From Bathymodiolus brooksi (taxonomy: Eukaryota > Mollusca > Bivalvia > Mytilida > Modiolidae): 64,000 bases of DNA. Position 1 is the stretch's first letter. Every line of letters starts with the position of its first letter. Location: contig OY804582.1 in NCBI GenBank assembly GCA_963680875.1, positions 54,516,646 to 54,580,645 of the forward strand, given 5' to 3'. The position numbers and the translations under genes are program-made. Positions 36,407-46,945 of this stretch are shown piece after piece. The notes under the pieces are model-generated. The model had not been told where the DNA came from and made no database searches. It saw only the letters and a list, made by a program, of their open reading frames with translations.

Positions 36407-37290
36407 AACTGAATTTTTGGTGTCTTAGCGATACGCTTTCTTATGACTTAGTAATATAGTGTGGCTATCACAACGAGAGCAGGTGCTTGAAATGGAACCG
36501 ACCGAAACTTATGTTTTAACAAATTAATGATGTCCTGTTTGATCTATTTTCATTAGAATAAATGGGTATTCATGAAGTTTACAAAGTGAGAAATTTACAA
36601 ACACCAGGGACATTTATTTATGCCTGGGTTCATTAAATTATAATATAATTCTGAAATCATATATTCTAGGAATAACGGTTTTCTCATTGGAGACACACTT
36701 CAGAGAGGCGTGCCGCATTGATCAAGCAGCGTAAGATATCACTGGGGAGTATTGATCGATAATAGTTTCGCAATATAAATAGTTTTCATCCTAATTTCTT
36801 TTATATTCTATGTATATGGATCTAATCATTTGGAAAATTTTACAAATGAACATGTTCCTATTATCAGCTGTAAAACTAAACTTAAAGTGGTCATTAGAAT
36901 ACCGGTACTTAAAATTAAAATTATTTTAGACTAAGCATTTCAAATCAGTCTTATTCCTTTAATCCAAATTCAAACATAGCATGTACTACATCATTTGATC
37001 ATAAGATTATATCGTTAAAATAAAGGATGCTGATTTATTTAAATGTTTTTCCCATAAAACGGTGTGGTATTTTTAGTGTTTATTTTCATTACATAATGTT
37101 CAAAACGAACTATGTAATTCATCAAAAAGTTCAATACATTTGTATTTATTTATGTTCATATTAGAAAAGAAATATTACTTTTTAAGTATCTAATTAAATA
37201 ACTATTCATTGGTAACAAATGTTGCTAATATATCTTTATTCTCATAAAGCCAATGTATAACAACGGGGCATAGTTAGAGAAAAACGAAAG
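36407..37290 (-). promoter_or_regulatory. Upstream region / 5' UTR of the Phox2-type gene
   Basis: About 0.9 kb free of the dispersed families and of open frames, lying directly upstream of the start codon. It probably holds the 5' UTR and proximal promoter. I could not place a TATA box or transcription start with confidence. It is bounded upstream by a tandem array. Confidence 0.35.
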
Positions 37291-37294
37291 GACA

Positions 37295-38110
37295 ACAAAG
37301 AATGGACAGCGTTTAATCTTAGTCCATCTTACAACAAAATCGAGCTAAGTCTATGTATGCTGGGCAGCGATTAATCTTAGTCCATCCTACAACAAAACCA
37401 AGCTAAGCCTATGTATGTATGCTTGGCAGCGATTAATCTTTGACCATCATGCAACAAAATTAAGCTAAGCATATACATGCTCGGCAGCGATTAATCATTG
37501 ACCATCATGCAACAAAATTAAGCTAAGCATATGCATGCTCGGCAGCGATTAATCTTTGATCATCAAACAACAAACCTAAGCTAAGCCTATGTATGCTTGG
37601 CAGCGATTAATCTTTGACCATCATGCAACAAAATTAAGCTAAGCATATACATGCTCGGCAGCGATTAATCTTTGACCATCATGCAACAAATTTAGCCTAA
37701 GCCTATGTATGCTCGGCAACGATTAATCTTTGACCATCATACAACAAAATTAAGCTAAGCATATACATGCTCGGCAGCGATTAAACATTGGCCATCATGC
37801 AACAAAATTAAGCTAAGCCTATGTATGCTGGGAAGCGATTAATCTTTTACCATCAGGCAACAAAACTAACCTAAGCCTATGTATGCTGGGCAACGATTAA
37901 TCTTTGACCATCAGACAACAAAACTAACCTAAACCTGTGTATGCTGGGCAGCAATTACTCTTTGACCATAAGACAACAAAACTAAGCTAAGCCTATGTAT
38001 GTTGGGCAGCGATTACTCTTCGTTCATCCTACAAAAAAACTAAGCTAAGCCTATGTATGCACGCCATCAATTAATCTTAGTCCATCCTACGCCAAGCTCA
38101 TCCTATGTAT
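37295..38110. repeat. ~58 bp minisatellite, ~14 diverged copies
   Basis: The unit is 'agcgattaatctttgaccat', 'catgcaacaaaattaagcta' plus 'agcctatgtatgctgggc'. Copies differ by 5-20 percent by eye, more than in the other large arrays, so it is older or less homogenised. It lies 0.9 kb upstream of the Phox2-type start codon. Confidence 0.9.
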
Positions 38111-38175
38111 GCCCAATTGACTAAGCCTTTGCTAACGCTACGTATTGCCGAAATAGGCAATATCTTAGCATAATA

Positions 38176-38405
38176 AGGGACCGTCGTGGTCGTGATTGTA
38201 TGCTAGCTGAATATACAACTACCTGTGCAATCAGTGCCTATCACCACTAAAATTCATGGAGAGGGGCACTCGATACAACATTATGTGATAAAGTTTGTCA
38301 GTTACTTGCGACTTGCGGTGTTTTTTCGGGGTACTCCGGTTTCCTCCACCACGACATAACTAAAATATTGTTGAAAGTGGCATTAAACATCAAAATCCAG
38401 ACCAA
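38176..38405 (+). mobile_element. SINE family S, full-length
   Basis: The head 'gggaccgtcgtggtcgtgat' is followed by 'acaactacctgtgcaatcag', 'tgcctatcaccactaa', 'cactcgatacaacattatgt', 'ggtactccggtttcctccac' and the tail 'ttgttgaaagtggcattaaa'. The B-box region is eroded. Confidence 0.78.
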
Positions 38406-38534
38406 ACCATCTAAGCATAACAACAATTTCTCAAGTTCTTTTAAATAGTATCAATATATCAATAACGGTTTTTCATATGAATAATAACAAACCAATACAG
38501 CAATAATTCCATGCATAAGGTACCAAGATCTATT

Positions 38535-39165
38535 TAAATGTGCTAAAATGGCCAAAAGAAAAGGACAGAAAAAACAATGGCCAAGAGAAAAGGACAGAAA
38601 AACCAATGGCCAAGAGAAAAGGACAGACAAACCAATGGCCAAGAGAAAGGCACAGACAAACCAATGGCCAAGAGAAAGGCACAGACAAACCAATGGCCAA
38701 GAGAAAAGGACACACAAACCAATGGCCAAAAAGAAAAGGACAGACAAACCAATGGCCAAGTGAAAGGCACAGACAAACCAATGGCCAAGAGAAAAGGACA
38801 GACAATACAATGGCCAAGAGAAAAGGACAGACAAGCCAATGGCCAAGAGAAAAGAACAGACAAAACAATGGCCAAGAGAAAAGGACAGACAAACCAATGG
38901 CCAAGAGAAAAGGACAGACAATACAATGGCCAAGAGAAAGGGACAGACAAGCCTATGGCCAAGAGAAAAGGACAGACAAGCCTATGGCCAAGAGAAAAGA
39001 ACAGACAAAACAATGGCCAAGAGAAAAGGACAGACAAACCAATGGCCAAGAGAAAGGGACAAAAAGACAAACAATGAACTGCAAAATACTCAACGGACAA
39101 CTAAAAATTTGGAAACACGAACCTCACAAAAAAACTGGGGGTGAATTCAGGTGCTTCGGAATGGT
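38535..39165 (+). mobile_element. Dispersed element R with segment B expanded
   Basis: It enters the array with little or no segment A and leaves it through 'agacaaacaatgaactgcaa' (C) and 'cacgaacctcacaaaaaaac' with 'tgggggtgaattcaggtgct' (D). The 29 bp array occupies segment B. Confidence 0.75.
38547..39060. repeat. 29 bp minisatellite, ~18 copies, amplified segment B of element R
   Basis: The unit is aaaaggacag-acaaaccaat-ggccaagag. It matches segment B (compare 'ggacagacaataaaatggcc' near 28457). With a 29 bp period the frame shifts each unit, yet all frames on the plus strand and most on the minus strand lack stops. This yields several overlapping frames of 70-210 codons (Lys/Gln/Arg-rich, MAKRKGQ type) that are not genes. 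Confidence 0.93.
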
Positions 39166-39694
39166 AAAAAATTGAACAATAGAAATATGGCTCAGGAAGT
39201 ATCATATTTATTTGCTGTAATAGTTCAATTGATTTCTTGTCCTTGGATAACTGTGCATTCTGTTCAATATTAATTGCTATGGATTAAGATATGACATATA
39301 TCATATTTTAACCATTTCCATGGTATTTGGATGTCTTATCTTTTTAAGTAATTGCCACCATTTAATGTTTCCCTTTAAAGTTGACATGACGTACTGTCTG
39401 TCTGTTAGACTAGATCTTTACATTATGATTAATGCGACAGCCAATAAAATGTAGATTTGCTCGCTGAATGTTAAATTCAAATTTAAGCAATATATATATA
39501 AATATACTCTCCAAATTCAATTATAAGGATTATCTTAATAATGCGTCCACCTCTGACCTAATGGTTTGGTAATATTAGGAAATATTTAGACACTGTTATT
39601 TCCAATTAACCCATTCCTAAATAGGCACATTCCACTTGTACCAGGAGCGCTTAGTTATTAGAACACATGTTTTATTTGAGAGACGGCAAAACAC
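39166..39694. other. Gene-free spacer
   Basis: No exon, RNA gene or repeat family recognised. Confidence 0.35.
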
Positions 39695-39697
39695 ACA

Positions 39698-39885
39698 TCA
39701 ACAAGACAAGTTTGGAGATACCAAAGGGGTGATCAGAACCCGTGGGTCGAAGAAGAACAGACAATGCAATGGTCGAAAGAAAAGTAACAAAAGACACAAT
39801 GGTCGAAAAACACAACACAAACTACTAAATATTAAATAACACGAACAACAATAAAAGTGGGGATGAACTCAGATCTAGTAACATC
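39698..39885 (+). mobile_element. Dispersed element R copy (A-B-C-D)
   Basis: 'gtttggagataccaaagggg' (A), 'gaagaacagacaatgcaatg' (B), 'caacacaaactactaaatat' (C) and 'aaaagtggggatgaactcag' (D). Unexpanded, useful as a reference. Confidence 0.72.
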
Positions 39886-40194
39886 TTCACTCACAAAGAG
39901 GACAATACATGTAGTTGAGATTATTAGGTCAACATTTGATATGAAAAATATGCGGGGGTTTTCAACTAGTTGATAGGGTCTCAACGCGATCTACAAGATG
40001 CTAAGAATTGCAGCGGCTAACCAGGCAGGCAAAAATAAAAACATTTATGTTCTTTTACACATGATAGACACACATATATCATATAAATCACAGTAGAAAG
40101 CAAAATAAATACTACTGCGAGTGGACTACTAATCACCGAGGATATCACCATCCCAGCTTTCACTACTTTGGTTATTTTCCATATGCAACCTTAT

Positions 40195-40865
40195 CCCAAT
40201 TTGACTATCCTGTTTGTGACATTTGATTTTATTGTTCCCAAAAAAGTTTTAAAATTATTTCACATTCAAATCTTTTGAAGTCGGGTGAACACGATGAATG
40301 TTATCCCAGAGACACATCACTTGCATTACATTATATATCTGTGTTTTTATTACTACCACTGGTGGGTTATTAGTCCCCAATGGTATCATCCGTCCAGAAG
40401 TCAGTGCTTTGAAATTTGCATTTCCTAACTAATTTCATTATTATTAAAGCTAAGGTTCATCTCGATCAGACATAAACAAAAACAATGGCCGATCAAATTG
40501 GCCCATATCATTGACAGCCGGAACCTTTGAACCGTAATGAAAACGGGAGGTTTGGCGCTTTAAAATCTGATTCAACCCACCATTTCTTTAGAAATGCCTG
40601 TACCAAGTCAGGGTCATTACGGTTTTCACAGTTTTCCGGTTGTTGACTGATTTTGTCTGTCTATATAATTATGAGTTTTGACTTTTCCTTTGTAAGATTG
40701 TTCGGAGTTCGGTAATTTTGTTATTACCCTTATTAGACCCCTTTCGTAGACTTTTAATATTATTTGGCTTCTCACTCATTTGAGCAGATCTGATGACAGA
40801 TATATCAGAATGTGTCGTGAGCACTACATTATATAGCTACATTTGTACGATATTTACTACCATAG
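40195..40865 (+). mobile_element. Family H repeat, head-to-tail copy with two ends
   Basis: End motifs occur twice in the same orientation. The first is at about 40292 (cgatgaatgttatcccagag, then 'cacatcacttgcatt'). The second is at 40790 (ctgatgacagatatatcaga, then 'tgtgtcgtgagcactac'). The spacing is 498 bp. Between them lie the middle segment ('ttattagtccccaatggtat', 'catccgtccagaagtcagtg') and the 'aaagctaaggttc' segment. 'atgcctgtaccaagtcaggg' (about 40595) marks an inserted or additional repeat. The layout is what a circular or tandem intermediate would leave. Confidence 0.6.
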
Positions 40866-41334
40866 CGTCGGAGAAAATATTGAAAAATTAGTATTTCTCA
40901 TCCTCATGCATGTATGGTCACAAATGGGTATGACAGTAGATTTTGACATATTTGTTTGTTTTTTTATCCTCCATGTTTGGTAAATTTACATTGGTTGTTT
41001 AACAATTTGGTGTTGCATACCACTGACGAAGATAAATACAACACTATCTTATCATGCATGTGAACAACGTTAATATTGATATCCTTATTACTATCTTGTA
41101 GTTTAAAATATAAAACGTCTAAAAGATGTTGATTTTGAAAGACCATTACGTAATCAAAAGGGCTATATATCTCTAAAAGATTTTATAAAATGATAATGGA
41201 TCTCCAGAGAGGTGAATTGGTATTCATAACACAACATGCTATAAAATAATTTTAATTGTGGAAAAAGGGTATGTATAATGTGCGTACGGAAGATACATGT
41301 AACCCTATAAGAAAAGAATATTTTTGCTCTTCCG

Positions 41335-41525
41335 CACTTGATTTTACCTGACGTTTTGACCCAAGTTTAACTTATCCCAGATTTTATATCCCTGTTTATC
41401 AGTTTTACATATGTATTGTTTTATAAATTGATATGATACGAGACAGATATTTTGTCAGATAAATTGTTATTCCAGACATGAGTAGTTCGCACCAAGTTAG
41501 ATATCTATGTTTTTATTCCAGTTGT
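41335..41525 (+). mobile_element. Family H repeat, worn copy
   Basis: 'gtttaacttatcccagattt', 'ctgtttatcagttttac', 'tgttattccagacatgagta', 'gttcgcaccaagttagat' and 'atctatgtttttatt' follow family order with heavy substitution. Confidence 0.55.
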
Positions 41526-41682
41526 CGTGTATGCTATTCTGAGCATGTTCTTTTATGTGAAATGTTTTCTTGTCTTCAAGGTTACTGAATTATTATGGTT
41601 ACAAGAAATGTAAGCTTATATTATCACTTCACAAATTCAATGGTCGAATTTATGAAATGGTTATAAGTTTGACAATTCAGTT

Positions 41683-41735
41683 TGTTGGTGCTTAACGCCA
41701 CTTTCAACAATAGTTCAGTTATATCGTGGCGGTGA
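41683..41735 (-). mobile_element. SINE family S fragment
   Basis: 'gttggtgcttaacgccactt' and 'caacaatagttcagttatat' are the S 3' end in reverse. Confidence 0.6.
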
Positions 41736-42384
41736 CAATTCAGTGCTGTTTCCTTAATTGGTTTTGGATTTCAGGATTTAGAATCAAAGACGGATGGCAT
41801 TATTTCTATGTTTTTATAGGAGTTCGTGAACATGATATATATTTCTTTGTTGTTTTTTCACCTTGATGTTTATCCTGTTGATTATTTGGGGTATTTCACA
41901 AATATATTTTCGACTTGTGTACTCTGAATTCTTCTTGTTTTACTCGAAAATAAAGAGACAACAGAAAATAACATTTTAAAAATGAGCGAGGTGTTGAGTT
42001 CCAAGATTTAAAATCATACATGATGAAAATGCACCTCGGTCTTCACCTGAGTACTCATGCGGAAGAAGTAATCCGCTATATCCAATGTGGACGGCTACTT
42101 TTGTTTAAATTGTATTGTATCTTATAATATATTTCATCACTTGTGGTGGTATTTTGTTTATATTAAAATGTAGTAGTAGTGGTACACTTTGTACATCTGT
42201 GATCCACCAGTAACAAAGGGTAATAGAAAATCAACAATGTATAATGACTGAAACAGCTGAATAAATTGTAAGATCCTGGGGGAGGGGTGAATGTTGATGT
42301 GAGTAAACGATAAATATGTCCATTCATTTGTATTCATATTCAGTTCTAATAATAGATATCAGCTTAAATTAATAATAGTAGTGT
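41736..42384. other. Gene-free spacer
   Basis: A possible family H trace at 41795-41820 (tatttctatgtttttatagg). Otherwise nothing is recognised. Confidence 0.3.
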
Positions 42385-42387
42385 AAT

Positions 42388-42495
42388 ATTTTGTAGATCG
42401 TTGTTTGTCCTTCTGTCCTTTTCCTTTTGGTCATTGTGTTGTCTGTCCTTCGATTTACGGATTCTGAATACCCCTTTGGTATCTTCAAACTAGTT
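42388..42495 (-). mobile_element. Dispersed element R fragment (A-B), reverse
   Basis: 'gtagatcgttgtttgtcctt', 'ttggtcattgtgttgtctgt', 'ccttcgatttacggattctg' and 'acccctttggtatcttcaaa' are the reverse of C-B-A. Confidence 0.75.
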
Positions 42496-43668
42496 TTGTA
42501 TATTTATTCATGTAAAAAGTAACGGTTACATATTTCTGCTATATACAATGTACGTGATATTTGGAAAATCAAGGAGCATTTTTCAAGACATTTTTCAACG
42601 ACTGCTCAACAAAATAGAAGCCCACTTTCTATGATATTTCCTTAATTTGGTTAACTTGCAATCGGTGTATTATTTTATTGTTATGTCATCAATTAATGTT
42701 AGACTATAACAGGACAAAACACATTTTCTACGTATCCAGAGAATTATTTCATTTGTTTGTATAGTAATAAATCTAAACATTATTTGATTGTGGAGAAATA
42801 AATAGATACAGAAAACGACCTGCCATATATAAGGAATTCTTATCTCTCTTTATTCCATATTTAAAAACAAAACGAAACAAAATGGTTTTCGGTAAAAAAA
42901 AATAATTAAAAAAAATAAAAGAAAGAAGGATATGATTAGCTTATAATTTACATAGAAAGAAAAAAAATTATGTCTCCCCAATGGTAACGATTTAATTAAT
43001 ATCCCCCAGATTTTATTAATCTAAAATCAATCCCACTTAGATATTTTATCAGTGTGTTATCGATAAATAAGACTACCCCGTCCTCCTCAACAAGTTAATC
43101 AACACATTCTAAGGGGAAATGTTATTGTTAGTTGTGACTATGAATTATTGTCCATACAGGCAGAAAATTGGCCATGATTAAAAGTTGAAATTTGATACTC
43201 TTATTGTCTTATGTGCTAAACTTCTGTTGGTAGATTTCACTCGTCTTTTTAGTAGCTTCAGAAGTGGTTAACTGAAGTGATCAATTGATCTCTTAATGCC
43301 TTGATTAATCTGCAGAAATTATAAAGCACCAAAATATAGTTGATTGCTGTCGAAGAGTTCATCTTTTTCCTGTTATAAAAATTAAACGCTTTCCTTAGTG
43401 GTCAAAACATCTGGAAGTTTTAAAGAATGAGTCAAATCATTTTGTTGAGGACATTGAAAAAAAGCAATTAACTTTAAAACACATTTTTATGTTGATTTTT
43501 TTTTATTTATCAGATGATATTTTATAGAAAACGCTAATCCACACAATCACAATTTGTAAAACTGCAACGATTGTAATTATCTCGTCGTATTATGTTAAAC
43601 CCATGCACAAACTGCAAAATTAACGTCAGATAAAAACATGTTGTTAAAGATAAGTAAAGTTCCCCAAA
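42496..43668. other. Gene-free AT-rich spacer
   Basis: No recognisable exon, RNA gene or repeat. A-rich around 42880-42970. Confidence 0.4.
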
Positions 43669-43671
43669 GCT

Positions 43672-43785
43672 TTAAATTATTTGGCTTTCCAATATTCGAT
43701 TGTGAGTGCACCTGATGGAGGTAATTCCAGAAATGCGTCGTGCGCACTAAATTTGATATCTACGTTTTTATTTCATAACCTTATA
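43672..43785 (+). mobile_element. Family H repeat, terminal part
   Basis: 'aaattatttggctttccaat', 'cctgatggaggtaattccag', 'aaatgcgtcgtgcgcactaa' and 'tttgatatctacgtttttat' give a well-kept end. Confidence 0.75.
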
Positions 43786-44235
43786 TATTATCTATTTTCT
43801 TCATTTTAAGATAGCAGGTATATTTCTAAAAGATTATAGCTTCATCATGTGGACCAAGTTGTCTGTCGAATTATGTTTATTTAATTTAATTTTAATTCTT
43901 TATTTGTTTAACGAGAATTGCCGACAACCAATGGCTATGGGTGGTTTTCATCAATGTTTAATTGTTGTTGGGTTTTTTTCAATTTTGTCACGATCTTTCT
44001 TAACAAATCCTATCTTTTTTGTTATTGTTGTAACGTTGTAAAATGTATACGATTAGAATACCGGTATAATATTTGAACCATCATTCATACCAATCCATAT
44101 ACTATATTACATGTACAAATACTACTGGAATATTGCTATATACATGTTGACTATATATATAAGTCTGCTCACATTGTACATATAACAGTATATGTAGATC
44201 TTTCCTATAACCGTGATATATGAACAATGCGACAC
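43786..44235. other. Gene-free spacer
   Basis: A 64-codon plus frame at 43847-44041 is hydrophobic and begins MWTKLSVELCLFNLI. No family is recognised and there is no splice context, so it is not called. Confidence 0.3.
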
Positions 44236-44255
44236 TAATAGATAACTTCAGTTGC

Positions 44256-44330
44256 TCAATCGTTGTTCATGTTGTAACTGGTGAAGTTGTTCATGTTGTA
44301 GTGTAGATTGGTTCATGTTGTAGTTTTTTC
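44256..44330. repeat. Short tandem 'gttcatgttgtag', 3 copies
   Basis: 'ttgttcatgttgta' occurs near 44262 and 44288 and, as 'ggttcatgttgtag', near 44310. Confidence 0.6.
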
Positions 44331-44399
44331 AGATTCTGTCAACCTGCACTTGTTGTAGGCGGTTGAATATTCATTCAGTGACTAATGGAATACATATAG

Positions 44400-44640
44400 C
44401 AATCATTAGAAAACGGGTTTGACAAATTTTGGCAATAAAATCATCATAACAAGATTAAACAAAATTCGGCTATCCTTACAATCAGGTAGAACAAAAATCG
44501 CCATTCATTATAAGAATGTTTCACAAAACGCAGCAAACATTACAACCAGGTCTGACTGAAATTGGCAAGCATTACAACCTTGTCTGACAAAATTCGGCAA
44601 GTACAAGTATTACCAACATGCTTCACAAGATTCGATAATC
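44400..44640. repeat. Degenerate ~33-60 bp tandem repeat
   Basis: Recurring words are 'gacaaattttggcaa', 'caaaattcggcta', 'gaaattggcaagcattacaa' and 'gacaaaattcggcaag'. At least five diverged copies. Confidence 0.5.
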
Positions 44641-45304
44641 ATTATCACAGTGTAAAATACACAGTGTTGAAACCTGCAATATTTTAATGATCATACCATA
44701 GATATTTTATTGAAACTCTTGGGTGAATCCAAAGTGTAAAAACAAATATTGGCTGCCATTAAACTTATGTGTGGGTATATTTGACATGCTGGTGTGAAAA
44801 TATTCCACAAAAGGTGATATTGTTGTAACATTTAAGTCTTATCATGGCAGTGTCTTCTGGAGTACTGACAGTTAACAGATCTAAGCAATAACTAATGGCT
44901 AAGCCATCTGCGGATCTGACGATTTTCACAATACTAATGCATATTTCATTTGGGATCATAATAAAATACAGGCATAGATGTATGGTAAAGTAAAAAATGA
45001 AAGAAGACATTAAGAAAACGTGTGAAAACATGTCTATAACCTTTAATTATAGGATTTCAAATTTGACAGTTGAGTAATTAAAGATATTCAGACAATACGT
45101 AAGACTAAGTAGTCTTAAAATATAGCACCTGAAAAAGGAAAAACAACAAAACAAGGTAGCCTTAAATAAGCGTTAGAGAGTACCGACGGGGCAATCAAAA
45201 ATAGACAAATACAGAGAAACTGGCTTAAAATACTGTACCTGAGTAAAGTCAAAACAACAACAAAAAACAACACAAAGATGGCTCTTAATATGTTACTTTA
45301 TTTA

Positions 45305-45419
45305 TCATAGGTATAGAGAACTGTAGTCGATTTTTGGCAATCCTGTTTTTGACTTTGTGGAATGAGAATATACATGATGAAGGTTAATCCAGAAACGCAC
45401 GAACAGAATTATATATCTA

Positions 45420-45423
<4 letters not shown>
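45305..45423 (+). mobile_element. Family H repeat, partial
   Basis: 'gcaatcctgtttttgacttt', 'catgatgaaggttaatccag' and 'aaacgcacgaacagaattat' then 'atatctacttttat'. The terminus runs straight into an (AT)n tract. Confidence 0.6.

Positions 45424-45467
<44 letters not shown>
45424..45467. repeat. (AT)n microsatellite
   Basis: About 22 AT dinucleotides following a family H terminus. Confidence 0.9.
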
Positions 45468-45471
<4 letters not shown>

Positions 45472-46365
45472 TTTAAAAAATAGTATTCAAATCTGCGTTG
45501 AAACCTTGTATTTTAACAAAATGGCCTAACAGAAGCACACATGAGATATAACAGTGAAATCGTATACAGACTTCTGTTGGAAACAAATATGCGATATAAA
45601 AAAAGATTTAAACCAAGAAACAGTATTGTACAATAAAGCATGTAATATGTTATGAAAACATTAGAATTATTTAGACCGGAAATGCAAAATAGTTATGCCA
45701 ATAAACATTAACTATACGATATAATAAACCAGTAGTTATATCACCAGATATCCATATTTCTGCTGGGTCTAACCAGAATGCGATAACAGTGCGAAAACAA
45801 AATGGAAAAAAACTAAGGCAAACAACACAACAATGAACAACCAAAAATAGTGTGTGAACATAATAAATGAAAGTAAGGCAGAGAACATACTCGTAACTTG
45901 TAAAGTACATCACAGAATACAAATAAACATATACAAACATCCTTTTTTTTTTTAGAAAAAGAAAGATTATAGTTATTGCCAAAAACATGTCATCTTATAT
46001 AAACAAAACATGAATTCACTAAGCACAAAAAGACCACGATATATCCCGTTTAATATTCAGGTCCTGGTTACGGACATGCCATGGCAACAATGTGATGAAT
46101 TTAGGTTTGTTAATCGGATCTCCCCACCATTTTGATCATTGGATCTCCAATGGTGATACATATATTAATGAACGTAGTTAGCTGACTACTAGTTCAGCAT
46201 GTTGGTTACTACTCTCAGCACAAGGAACACATTCTACAGTACAGTTTAGACACTGGTGGCATTTCTTAGGACATGTTCTCGTATTGAAGGTTAAAAGTTG
46301 GACGGAAATTCAAATTTCCACAGGAGAAAAGGACAATATTATTGATAGAATCAGAACATACAATT
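45468..46365. other. Gene-free spacer
   Basis: A 105-codon minus frame (45671-45988) is hydrophobic, AT-driven and unrecognised. Confidence 0.35.
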
Positions 46366-46373
46366 TGCCTTCA

Positions 46374-46465
46374 AACGGGCCACTAACGATTGCTCCTAAT
46401 AAGCTGACTCGTCAGGAGGACCACTAACGATTGCCTTTAATAAGTTGATTTATCAGGACCGTAGT
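46374..46465. repeat. Direct duplication, ~46 bp
   Basis: 'gccactaacgattgctccta' and 'accactaacgattgccttta', each followed by 'ataag.tga' and 'tcagga'. Confidence 0.7.
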
Positions 46466-46792
46466 ATTCTCCATACAACAGACACTCATTAAAGTGTTAA
46501 TCCATTTGTGCTGCTTCTCTTTTTGTTTTGTTTGTTTGTTTGTTTGCTATGTGTATTTCTGCTTCAGCTACATTATAAAGCAATCAGTGACTTTTCTATA
46601 GTACAAATAATAATCAAATAAACACCAAACATCGAGTTGCTACCCCTTGAGATCGTTCTTTTTGTCCTGCTAATACTAAAAATTGATCCAGAAATAAGCT
46701 CTTGTGGATTAATCAACTTATGACTTTCATCTCCCAAGAAATGGCTTGTACCATAAATTGGATTCATATGGTTTTAATCGTGTCTGCAGAAT

Positions 46793-46945
46793 AGCTCGAT
46801 ACAATAATATGTGATAAAGTTTGTCAGTGAAATTCGGCAGGTCGGTGATTTTCTACGGATACTCCGGTTTCCTCAACCAATAAAACTGACCTCCACGATA
46901 TAACTGAAATATTGTTGAAAGTGGCGTTAAACTCCATAACCCTAA
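46793..46945 (+). mobile_element. SINE family S, 5'-truncated
   Basis: Starts at 'agctcgatacaataatatgt' and continues to 'cctccacgatataactgaaa' and 'gtggcgttaaactccataac'. It lacks the tRNA-like head, as expected of incomplete retroposition. Confidence 0.75.

Noticed and set aside
38540..39175. Lys/Arg/Gln-rich proteins (MAKRKGQ repeats)
   Set aside because: All three plus frames are open over the same 29 bp repeat, which is incompatible with selection for one protein.
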